From NCBI GenBank assembly GCA_964035545.1, contig OZ037766.1, forward strand, positions 32,371,773 to 32,435,772: DNA of 64,000 bases, read 5' to 3'. The position numbers and the translations under genes were made by a program. Position 1 is the stretch's first letter, and each line of letters opens with the position of its first letter. Below are positions 30,801 through 34,009 of the stretch, in pieces. The notes below the pieces were generated by a model. The model was given only the letters and a program-made list of their open reading frames with translations. It ran no database searches and was not told the origin of the DNA. Source of the stretch: Bugula neritina. Taxonomy: Eukaryota; Bryozoa; Gymnolaemata; Cheilostomatida; Bugulidae.

Positions 30801-30965
30801 AATAGATTAGAAACTGTTAGCTCTCTCGTTTATCTGTGCTGGGCAGACAACCCCTAGTCTGCTCCTTGTTTATGGAATCTGTAACTTTTGTAGAAAGGGT
30901 CCGGTTCCAAACTGCGGTTGCCGTCTTCTATCAGGAAGCCCTTCAAGAGCTTCAAGCATGTTTAG
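523..30965 (+). CDS. ARAP: ARAP-like ArfGAP/RhoGAP protein with five PH domains, ankyrin and RA domains (36 inferred exons, 5' end not certain)
   Basis: Family knowledge: ARAP proteins bind PIP3 through PH domains, stimulate GTP hydrolysis on Arf and Rho-type GTPases and link membrane lipids to actin at the cell cortex. Seen here, in order: Pro/Ser-rich region, PH1, PH2, ArfGAP zinc finger, ankyrin, PH3, PH4, RhoGAP, RA, PH5, basic tail. Exons: 523-833, 2612-3463, 5069-5224, 5524-5721, 7670-7698, 8469-8711, 10345-10525, 13743-13843, 14189-14347, 14585-14690, 14998-15197, 15331-15437, 15864-15948, 16492-16686, 16800-16888, 17159-17264, 17897-17999, 18247-18347, 18668-18749, 19032-19161, 19552-19657, 19894-19980 (or 19978), 20950-21084, 21573-21721, 21872-21962, 22522-22599, 22900-23034, 24365-24470, 24736-24913, 25673-25822, 25993-26130, 26414-26518, 27128-27321, 27439-27571, 29855-29884, 30894-30965. 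Introns are GT-AG and phases agree except for doubt at exons 22-24. A homologue of ARAP1, 2 or 3 cannot be chosen from sequence alone. Confidence 0.93.
862..1195 (+). repeat. 33/36-bp tandem array in ARAP intron 1
   Basis: About ten copies of a unit around agtgttagtcaatgtgatag followed by taataactac, starting about 30 bases after the exon 1 donor. Unit lengths are multiples of three and the exon 1 frame stays open across them, giving a Tyr-Ser-Val-Ser-Gln-Cys-Asp-Ser repeat. Confidence 0.9.
1196..2611. other. Rest of ARAP intron 1, no gene seen
   Basis: AT-rich intron sequence. The only clear structure is a short array of a 17-base unit like cccaccatttcacttg at about 1855-1945. It ends in the acceptor ttctcttgtag at 2611. 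Open frames here are short and look like chance. Confidence 0.6.
2612..3463 (+). CDS. ARAP: ARAP exon 2: long disordered Pro/Ser/Ala-rich region with YxN motifs
   Basis: 852 bases joining exon 1 in phase 1 and ending CACCAAA before gtaaga, also phase 1. The 284 or so residues are low in complexity and probably disordered. They contain three tyrosines in acidic settings with Asn two residues later (EELYMNI, EDIYVNT, DAVYGNI), the YxN form that Grb2-type SH2 domains bind when phosphorylated. A coding tandem repeat of VLPDNV lies in the middle, and Ala/Pro/Ser repeats follow. No folded domain is recognised. The assignment to ARAP rests on phase continuity and position. Confidence 0.75.
2971..3056 (+). 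repeat. 18-bp coding tandem repeat inside ARAP exon 2
   Basis: Five near-perfect copies of ttacctgacaatgtcgtg, in frame, encoding Leu-Pro-Asp-Asn-Val-Val repeats. It shows that repeat expansion also touches coding sequence in this gene. Confidence 0.92.
3463..4551 (+). repeat. 43-bp tandem array (about 25 copies) beginning at the exon 2 donor
   Basis: Units start agtaagatactatatagtat and recur every 43 bases (3463, 3506, 3549 and so on). The first unit holds the real exon 2 donor A|gtaaga, so nearly every unit repeats a GTAAGA donor hexamer. Variant units alternate gtatgctaaa and atatgctaag, suggesting higher-order units. Confidence 0.95.
4788..5060 (+). repeat. 68-bp tandem array abutting the acceptor of ARAP exon 3
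   Basis: About four copies of a unit beginning cttactctacactgttatac and ending acaccgttgtactctacactg, with starts 68 bases apart (4801, 4869). The final copy runs into the sequence gtactgtatcatag that serves as acceptor for exon 3. Confidence 0.9.
5069..5224 (+). CDS. ARAP: ARAP exon 3: Pro-rich segment with YMSL motif
   Basis: Enters in phase 1 after tatcatag and leaves in phase 1 as AGCATTG before gtgacg. The product is Pro/Thr-rich (FPIPPVPSDPVTPLTPLSR) and contains the acidic-flanked tyrosine DPTEYMSLWEL. The donor gtgacg is weaker than gtaagt-type sites; it was chosen because it alone gives the phase needed by exon 4. Confidence 0.68.
5286..5319. repeat. Inverted repeat, 14-bp arms, 6-base loop
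   Basis: TAGCACCAGGGTAC at 5286-5299 and its exact complement GTACCCTGGTGCTA at 5306-5319 flank the loop cctaaa in intron 3. A related copy of part of the arm (gtaccctagcatcggg) follows. Possibly part of a decayed mobile element; no terminal duplications are seen. Confidence 0.85.
5524..5721 (+). CDS. ARAP: ARAP exon 4: Pro-rich linker
   Basis: Acceptor ttaaaacag, phase 1 in; donor ACTG|gtgagt, phase 1 out. 198 bases. The product is Ser/Thr-rich, then carries RVGPPIPPRLAE and KIPPPRVAEDR, both proline-rich ligands of SH3 type. No folded domain. Confidence 0.75.
5925..6230 (+). repeat. (GTGA)n microsatellite, about 300 bases, in ARAP intron 4
   Basis: Tetranucleotide gtga/gagt repeated dozens of times with scattered gagc and gagtcagagt variants. 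On the sense strand each junction reads GTGAGT, the same hexamer as the exon 4 donor about 200 bases upstream. Confidence 0.95.
6231..7669. other. Remainder of ARAP intron 4, no gene seen
   Basis: AT-rich, no convincing exon. A frame at about 7050-7150 after gactgcag is open but hydrophobic and has no good donor, so it is not called. Confidence 0.55.
7670..7698 (+). CDS. ARAP: ARAP microexon 5 (29 bases)
   Basis: Flanked by acceptor ctcttgtag and donor gtatgt. It reads ENWYSAPEM after completing the split codon from exon 4, and it converts phase 1 (exon 4) to the phase 0 needed by exon 6. Without it exons 4 and 6 cannot be joined in frame. It is short, so it could be a coincidence, but both splice signals and both phases fit. 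Confidence 0.65.
7856..7985 (+). repeat. Tandem array of tactgcaatacaatacaatg-type units in intron 5
   Basis: Imperfect 15 to 20-base units made of atgtactgca and ctacaataca. No splice-site copies. Confidence 0.85.
8469..8711 (+). CDS. ARAP: ARAP exon 6: acidic linker with DNP repeats
   Basis: Acceptor ctatttttag, donor AAG|gtacag, phase 0 at both ends, 81 codons. The product carries a short repeat (DNPVTNDNPAVNDNPAF) and the tyrosine motif TSLYSMADEP. No folded domain. The frame continues open past the donor through the following 14-bp array. Confidence 0.75.
8747..9408 (+). repeat. 14-bp tandem array (about 47 copies) after ARAP exon 6
   Basis: Unit ctcaccttattcct with variants ctcattcct, ttactccctt and ttattcattt. 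It starts about 35 bases after the exon 6 donor. The unit has no stop in any forward frame, so exon 6's frame stays open to a stop at about 9489. Confidence 0.95.
9409..10344. other. Rest of ARAP intron 6, with a possible in-frame upstream extension of exon 7
   Basis: Mostly featureless. From 10207 a frame opens that runs without a stop into exon 7 in the correct phase. Its GC content is higher than the flanks. Confidence 0.5.
10345..10525 (+). CDS. ARAP: ARAP exon 7 (alternative longer start at 10213)
   Basis: Short form: acceptor ggtatatttcag, phase 0 in; donor GCAG|gtaaaa, phase 1 out, 181 bases. The product holds RPAPQVPPSR, ELYTQIS and NLYSLAEE. A second acceptor, gccatgcag at 10212, would add 44 codons in frame, including the basic stretch RRPVRTRRALSDRSYSLR. 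I prefer the short form because its polypyrimidine tract is better; the long form is possible. Confidence 0.72.
10882..11138. mobile_element. MITE-like element with 42-bp terminal inverted repeats
   Basis: The left end (10882-10923, starting TTTAGTACACACTGGAAATC) and the right end (11097-11138) are inverted copies differing at one of 42 positions. The 173-base interior has no coding capacity. The structure is that of a non-autonomous DNA transposon. No clean target-site duplication was found, so the superfamily is not assigned. Confidence 0.75.
13047..13230 (+). repeat. Imperfect 30-bp tandem array in intron 7
   Basis: About six copies of actcactactcacagtcact followed by gctgtactctct. Confidence 0.85.
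13743..13843 (+). CDS. ARAP: ARAP exon 8: acidic linker before PH1
   Basis: Acceptor attgcttgtag, phase 1 in; donor CCG|gtaagt, phase 0 out. Product is strongly acidic (SEDTVDEDSDPDNLDLPDIP) followed by QKRLPIAASP. It directly precedes PH1, as acidic linkers do in ARAP-like proteins. Confidence 0.82.
13870..14145 (+). repeat. Tandem array of tgtagtgtagtatactgtaa units filling intron 8
   Basis: Roughly 24-base units occupy most of the 345-base intron between exons 8 and 9 and end about 40 bases before the PH1 exon. Units contain tactgtaa, a plausible branch-point-like string. Confidence 0.9.
14189..15080 (+). CDS. ARAP: ARAP PH1 domain (exons 9, 10 and the start of 11)
   Basis: Exon 9 opens with GYLYKQGGKQNNKGWRKRYV, the first two strands of a PH domain, with the basic pattern K-x(n)-R-x-R-x-hydrophobic that family knowledge links to PIP3 binding. 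Exon 10 continues through FRFRVVTLNREYLFAAET, and exon 11 starts with the C-terminal helix DHHFWTHILMEAV, whose Trp is the hallmark residue of PH domains. Phases 0, 0 and 1 agree. Acceptors atattgtag, cccttgcag and gttgcag; donors gtgagt, gtacgt and gtaagt. Confidence 0.92.
15081..15948 (+). CDS. ARAP: ARAP PH2 domain (rest of exon 11, exons 12 and 13)
   Basis: The domain starts in exon 11 (LEGVVRLDDNKKYMAVKNGH) and continues in exon 12 (15331-15437, DFQFGTPIHEINLETSS, then RLQLTTPYHTYV). Exon 13 (15864-15948) gives the last strand and helix, LHVDSEHDLEKWKISLED, with the conserved Trp. The phase 2 split Val codon joins exons 12 and 13. Exon 13 then ends SIAAALSDDN at the first of twelve near-identical donors, so the length of the linker to ArfGAP is uncertain. 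Confidence 0.9.
15919..16440 (+). repeat. 42-bp tandem array duplicating the exon 13 end and its donor (12 copies plus a part copy)
   Basis: Units start at 15919, 15961 and every 42 bases to 16381, with a partial unit at 16423. Each unit has the last 30 bases of exon 13 (ending gatgataat) followed by gtgagtatat. Unit length is 14 codons and no unit contains a stop in the exon frame. Variants: three units read atatcta in place of atatata, and the last full unit reads gatagt. Confidence 0.98.
16492..17264 (+). CDS. ARAP: ARAP ArfGAP domain (exons 14, 15, 16)
   Basis: Exon 14 (16492-16686) carries the zinc finger CADC, 16 residues, CSHC, and then GVHRQYWPSKVKSLRMD. The His-Arg after the finger supplies the arginine finger known to be needed for Arf GTP hydrolysis, so the catalytic arginine is present. 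Exon 15 (16800-16888) matches the family's region after the finger (YVAVGNGTINSVWEANL), and exon 16 (17159-17264) gives RQTYILKKYLRKAF. Phases are 0, 0, 2, 0. The usual LG after HR is replaced by QYW, a mild departure. Confidence 0.95.
16889..16948 (+). repeat. (TA)n(TG)n(CG)n microsatellite
   Basis: A compound dinucleotide run starting within ten bases of the exon 15 donor. Confidence 0.95.
17270..17712 (+). repeat. 31-bp tandem array in ARAP intron 16 (about 14 copies)
   Basis: Unit gggatatagtttacttcgct gtgtaatattt, with variants alternating in groups of three (gctgtg, gctgtg, gccgtg), which points to a higher-order unit. It begins within ten bases of the exon 16 donor gtgagg but contains no donor copy. 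Confidence 0.95.
17897..18347 (+). CDS. ARAP: ARAP ankyrin-repeat region (exons 17, 18)
   Basis: Exon 17 (17897-17999) reads ELSNSIKQGQLPDIIFLINR then GASVRQP, and exon 18 (18247-18347) reads PLQLAESYNHSNIAQYLKLN then GAEHESYDD. These match ankyrin helices (xPLxLAxxxxxxxxxxxLxxxGA) that follow the ArfGAP fold in ARAP and ASAP proteins, where they pack against it. Splice signals gctttacctgtag and gttgcag; phases 1 and 0. Confidence 0.9.
18668..19657 (+). CDS. ARAP: ARAP PH3 domain (exons 19, 20, 21)
   Basis: Exon 19 (18668-18749) gives an acidic linker and the first strand, LKSGYLFKVQNNKKG. Exon 20 (19032-19161) gives RHWIVLTTKSIKVYEHEVDP and the following strands. Exon 21 (19552-19657) ends with GAELKEEIYHWMSQIHK, the PH helix with its Trp. 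Phases 1, 2, 0 agree. The PH3 fold is short but complete. Confidence 0.88.
19165..19305 (+). repeat. 25-bp tandem array starting at the exon 20 donor
   Basis: About five copies of ttagtttaagtgcctcttct followed by caagac. The first copy overlaps the donor gttagtttaag itself. Confidence 0.88.
19894..21721 (+). CDS. ARAP: ARAP PH4 domain (exons 22, 23, 24; some boundaries uncertain)
   Basis: Exon 22 (19894-19980) reads LVAANPQVQNLGLNFTKAGH, giving the strand before a variable loop. Exon 23 (about 20950-21084) reads VPKVWKWCWLQNTKKKLYLI, a PH strand pair. Exon 24 (to 21721) reads PLLVLCLSDHYVYIQSD and ends with the helix HETDRWHKVLEAACM. Doubts: exon 22 may end at 19978 (donor gtgtaa), which fits an exon 23 start at 20950; exon 24 may start at 21573 or 21600. 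A small exon between 22 and 23 is not excluded. Confidence 0.75.
19981..20949. other. ARAP intron 22, no exon seen
   Basis: AT-rich with no tandem array. A small missing exon is possible because the phase of exon 22's best donor does not match the best frame of exon 23. Confidence 0.45.
21105..21305 (+). repeat. 21-bp tandem array (about ten copies) after ARAP exon 23
   Basis: Unit tctaactctaggtatacttg g, beginning 20 bases after the exon 23 donor. Eight of ten units carry tag|gtata, which could serve as acceptor or donor. The unit is seven codons and open in the frame of exon 23 (Tyr-Thr-Trp-Ser-Asn-Ser-Arg). Confidence 0.95.
21726..21830 (+). repeat. 25 to 29-bp array after ARAP exon 24
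   Basis: About four imperfect copies of cttctacctgtatactacca, starting within ten bases of the exon 24 donor gtgaga. Confidence 0.85.
21872..24913 (+). CDS. ARAP: ARAP RhoGAP domain (exons 25 to 29)
   Basis: Exon 25 (21872-21962): VPVLVEKCVEFISLH, the first helix. Exon 26 (22522-22599): TSEGIYRLSGTHSKV, carrying the arginine finger in GIYR. Exon 27 (22900-23034): DVANVLKRYLRNLKEPVM, the conserved Lys/Arg helix. Exon 28 (24365-24470): LLESLPDVNFATLKMIIGHL. Exon 29 (24736-24913): LNLATLFGPVLLSG, the Asn-containing loop, then DDIMTYYQWLF. All catalytic landmarks are present, so GAP activity on Rho-type GTPases is expected. Phases 1, 1, 1, 2, 0 agree. The exon 28 acceptor tttgaag is less typical. 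Confidence 0.93.
22230..22521 (+). repeat. 29-bp tandem array duplicating the acceptor of ARAP exon 26 (ten extra copies)
   Basis: Units such as ttgcaggtatgactagttat followed by gacactctg recur every 29 bases and end at the real acceptor attgcag|gtatgacatc. Ten upstream copies carry cag|gtrtsac. Some units read aacag. The same CAGGTATG string also resembles a donor. Confidence 0.97.
22617..22870 (+). repeat. 13-bp tandem array (about 19 copies) in ARAP intron 26
   Basis: Unit actcatctgttat with variants attcatctgttat and actcatctgttgt. It lacks stops in all forward frames. The full intron, 22600-22899, is 300 bases. Confidence 0.95.
23146..23252 (+). repeat. 13-bp array cacatgatgtcgt (about eight copies) in intron 27
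   Basis: Copies of gatgtcgtcacat with a gttgtcacat variant, about 110 bases after the exon 27 donor. Confidence 0.9.
23253..24364. other. Rest of ARAP intron 27, no exon seen
   Basis: Exons 27 and 28 join in phase 1 and leave no gap in the RhoGAP fold, so no exon is needed. Short frames here are AT-biased and lack splice signals. Confidence 0.6.
24496..24737 (+). repeat. 20-bp tandem array: twelve copies of the exon 29 acceptor
   Basis: Unit ttgtgtgtttcactgtagag, perfect apart from the last copy, whose tgtag is the acceptor of exon 29. Each copy holds a pyrimidine-containing tract and tgtag|AG. The array fills nearly all of the 265-base intron 28. Confidence 0.98.
24914..25320 (+). repeat. 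21-bp tandem array after ARAP exon 29
   Basis: Unit ggttctgttagtagtgggagg. The first, irregular units read gtaagtg, matching the real donor tct|gtaagtg; later units read gttagtag, as if the donor string had decayed while the array grew. Confidence 0.93.
25673..26518 (+). CDS. ARAP: ARAP Ras-associating (RA) domain (exons 30, 31, 32)
   Basis: Exon 30 (25673-25822) begins with an acidic helix (IEEEELEKENKIQAKIEEIK) and enters the RA fold with FILGIYVFNNMGEPINAK. Exon 31 (25993-26130) reads KTASEIVADVASAQRIP then GYSLFEIVCSGELERPLSER, the typical ubiquitin-like core. Exon 32 (26414-26518) reads LAQTSWSVEHTKGNYLCVKE. RA domains bind Ras or Rap GTPases; in ARAPs Rap binding can stimulate RhoGAP activity. 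Phase 0 throughout. The exon 30 donor gtctgt is weak. Confidence 0.88.
26630..27126 (+). repeat. 24-bp AT-rich tandem array ending at the exon 33 acceptor
   Basis: Units of tattacatatatcacaata tatta with 19-base variants and tgtatc variants. The last unit's attaca is directly followed by g, forming the acceptor attacag used for exon 33, so the splice site seems built from the array edge. Confidence 0.95.
27128..29884 (+). CDS. ARAP: ARAP PH5 domain (exons 33, 34 and microexon 35)
   Basis: Exon 33 (27128-27321) has a PH start: FSDKRSWKKMYFELSSSQLI then YKDRNNNKVYEWNI. Exon 34 (27439-27571) gives YGITFLSSTDD, SICFATDEDMFTWLSSIYYT with the helix Trp, and ends in CAG|gtttgc. Exon 35 (29855-29884), ten codons reading IAMSSSASER, finishes the helix after a 2.3-kb intron full of repeats. 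Phases 2, 0, 0. Exon 35's signals ttcctcacag and gtaagt are strong. Confidence 0.88.
27548..28185 (+). repeat. 34/38-bp tandem array: eighteen copies of the exon 34 end and donor
   Basis: Each unit is ctcctctatttactacaccc ag|gtttgctctctct; the first is the real exon end. Lengths alternate with the number of ct dinucleotides, and tttgctac variants occur. Every unit runs from GT through a pyrimidine tract and a tactac string to CAG, so each resembles a miniature intron. Confidence 0.97.
28220..28920 (+). repeat. 14/17-bp tandem array atctacttgtctaatatt in ARAP intron 34
   Basis: About 45 units of 14 or 17 bases, directly downstream of the exon 34 donor array. No splice-site copies. Confidence 0.96.
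29420..29790 (+). repeat. Degenerate array of agtatatagtacagtatac units before exon 35
   Basis: Irregular repeats of agtatatagt, acagtata and agttatagtat fill the stretch upstream of microexon 35. Confidence 0.9.
29885..30893. other. ARAP intron 35, one short array, no exon seen
   Basis: Contains about four copies of a 30-base unit, gtggtattagtgtaaacact acctacatgt, at roughly 30130-30240. Exons 35 and 36 join in phase 0. Confidence 0.6.
30894..30965 (+). CDS. ARAP: ARAP exon 36: basic C-terminal tail and stop
   Basis: Acceptor taacttttgtag, phase 0, 23 codons and a TAG stop. The tail GSGSKLRLPSSIRKPFKSFK then HV is highly basic, which could help membrane binding. Phase and position support it as the last exon; a short terminal exon remains less certain than the domain exons. 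Confidence 0.75.
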   Translation, partial: KGSGSKLRLPSSIRKPFKSFKHV

Positions 30966-31692
30966 TTGAGCCAACCTCCTTCTGTTCGTCTCCAAACTCG
31001 GTCTCATATCCTTTACCAATATGATTTTATCTTTTATTGTTAATTATGTGTTAATTTATATAAATAATATAAATTTATTGATCATATCCCATTCTGTATT
31101 TTTGTAAATTATAGCTCTTCACACGTAACTGTTTAGGTTTTGTATTTTTATATCATTCGTCTAGTAATATTACTGGGCTATGGTTTACTACTCATAATAT
31201 TTTTTAGTTTTATGTAATATTATTTAATTTATTCATCAAATAAAAATAAATATACGTCTTTGGTTATATTAACAAAATACTGGCATACTTATAATATAAA
31301 AATATAAATGCCAATGATGAATTATTTCAGCGAACACAATTTTGATTGACTTAAAACTGCAGATTGTTCCTTCATTCACAACACAGCAATGCAATGACAA
31401 AGTATGTACAGGAAATGTGACATTTCAAAATGGCCGATATCATTTACAAGTGCTAAAATATGATGTTTAAAAACACAGCCACAATTTTTCCATTATTTAA
31501 AAAATCAAAACAAATTAAAATTTGTTCTCATAGATAAAAGTTGAGACTCGGCTATAAATTGCAGGAATGTGCTGAGGAGTCTAACATTTAGCAAATACCA
31601 AAATATCACTTATTATAGTTTTAAATACTTCATATGTCACTCATATAGCACTGAATTTAATGTAGGTTGTCTGGAGTAAAGACTATTTACAA
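30966..31692. other. Tail-to-tail 3' untranslated region between ARAP (+) and the GABA-B-like gene (-)
   Basis: The 727 bases between the two stop codons hold AATAAA at 31239 and 31245 on the + strand and its complement tttatt at 31228 on the - strand. These could be polyadenylation signals of the two convergent genes with overlapping 3' ends. Confidence 0.5.
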
Positions 31693-34009
31693 TCAGACTT
31701 GGCTGGATGGCGTGAGGACAATTTCCATTTCTACTTCGTCTCCTACTATTGGATTTAGCTGTGATCTGGAGGGGATAGTATAAACATTTGGGGTGACTCT
31801 GTCTAACCCCTTACTACTTGCAGATCTGGATCTATGTGATCTAGCGGCTAGCCTTTCCAACACTATTGGAGACTTATTCGTATCACATTTCTTGTCTGTA
31901 GTTATGTCCTCTCTTCTGCTTGTAATCGCATCGTCTTTTCTGTTAGTGATTGTCCTCTCTTGTCTGTCTAGAGTATGCTGTAAGTTCTCCATAGTGACTA
32001 CAGGTTCCTCTGTAGGTGTAGTAGAGGTCAACACGGTGCAGCTGGAATGCAGAGTCTGGTCAGAAGAACTGCAGTTGGAGTGGAAAGATTCCTCGTCTCC
32101 TGCCTTCAAAATAATTTGACTGATTCGATCAGCAACTTCATAGATACTTGGCGTTTGGTTTCTAGGCTTGTGAGAATTTGACTCGTCTTCGGAGCTGCTG
32201 ACGCTGCGAGACATGTTGATGGCGCTGTCGGTTGTCGGCGTCATACTTCGCTCGACTTCGTTATGACTTTTATAGGCATCTTCAAAGCTATTGTGGCTAG
32301 ATAAGTCAGTTGCACTGAGCTCCCTGATTGGTGGAAGGGTATTGGATGTAATACTCGTTTCTCTATTCAATCGATATTTGTCAGTCATTGATCCATCTAT
32401 TGTGAAACACGCTGAGTTTCCGTAGGATTTCCATTGCCCTCGAGTAGAGAGGATATCTTCACCAGTACCGGAGTCAACTGAGCTCACAGGGGAACATTGA
32501 GAGTGCGGGTTGAGGCGTTGTTGGTGCCGATGTTGTCTACAAGTACCAAAGTTCTTCTGGTTTTACTACTTGATATAGACACAAAAGTACATGAAGGTCA
32601 CACTGTGAACAAAGTAGTTATTTTCCTCATTTACAGATCTGTCTCACATAATCAGATATAACATAGAGTCTATTAGAGTAGATGATATTATTGTTAATGC
32701 ACAGAGCTTACTACTATTTTATATGTACTATGTGTCAGTTACTAGCGCTATATACTACTGAGCTAGCGGATTTTTACAGGAAATACACAAGCCAGCTACA
32801 CAATTTATGCTTGTGCTGAACTAGCAGTTATGACTCACCTATTTCTATAATCTCTTCGAGTGTTCTCTTGCAAGCTTCTAGAAAAATTTTTACCATCTTC
32901 GGGCAAAGTCATATGATAGCTTTCCTCGACTGGCGCATTCGTTTGGTAAGCATCAATTTTATGCCTGCTAGTCTTGTAGTTGTCCTCCCATGTTGGACTA
33001 GTGTCTATGTTTATGCTCTGTAGGTTGGCTGGATGACTCGTCACTCGTCTGTATGAACTCGTCTTCTGATTGACATACGCCTTGAACCTGTCGGCTCCAA
33101 AGAACAACCGATCTGTTAACTCGCGGATAGTTTCGTCTTTCTGTAGAAAATAATTCAAATAAAAATAATTATTAGACATCATCTACTGCAATATTATTTT
33201 CTGAACTCTCTTACCTAAATGACTGTAGTCCAGCACAGACTAAAGTGTGTCCTAAATAATGATATATTATGTATATATGTTATATATTTAGTATACCTTA
33301 TACATAGTTGCTTATCTAGTTTGTCATATTTTCAGTTATATTCAGGATTCCTAAAGAGTTGTCACACCAACCCGGTTATTAAATTTATCAAAGTTACAGG
33401 CAAATATTTATTTTCTCATTTTAAAAAACTTTGGCAATTTTCATTCTTACTACTTGAAACTAAATAATTGACATTAAGATGCAACAACTTTTTTATTGAC
33501 CTATCTAAGAGCTATTAATTTTATACTTTGAGATCTAAAAATGGCAAGGCAAGAAGTTCACAAGTTGTTGACAACTTTAAATTTAATTGCGGTATCTTTC
33601 CCCCAATCAGTTGAGGTATTATTAGTGTAACTTCTTGACAATTTCTCCAAGACTTGAGATCATCTGAAGCTAGTAATGCCAATTTGGAAACTGTAAGTAA
33701 GGCTTTTTTCTAAACTGGCATAAATTTAGACACTCTTGAGGTGGCAACGCTTACGCATCAAAGCAAAAAATTGCTTTCAGTTGCGTGATGTGACCATTCT
33801 TTACCTACCTCTTTAACTAGTTGCTTCAGGGTCTCTATTTCCTGGCACAAGACCGAGTCCCCCATATTGCTCTCTGATTGGTTGCTACAGTGTTTTAACT
33901 TTGCCCAGCAACTATTTCCGGAATCTTCTCTCTGCTTGACTGACTCACGGAAGAGGAACTTAGCTGCTGACTTAGAGTTTGAGTCATCCCTGTTTCTCAT
34001 CAACATAAC
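31693..34009 (-). CDS. Coiled coil and long cytoplasmic tail of the GABA-B-like receptor (exons 15 to 17)
   Basis: Exon 15 ends QEIETLKQLVKE and exon 16 starts KDETIRELTDRLF, together a heptad coiled coil placed as in GABA-B receptors, where it drives heterodimer formation. The remaining 370 or so residues are Ser/Thr-rich, acidic and basic by turns, without a known fold. The last four residues, SSQV, fit a class I PDZ ligand (S-x-V). Exon 17 is the last, with a TGA stop at 31693-31695. Confidence 0.9.
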
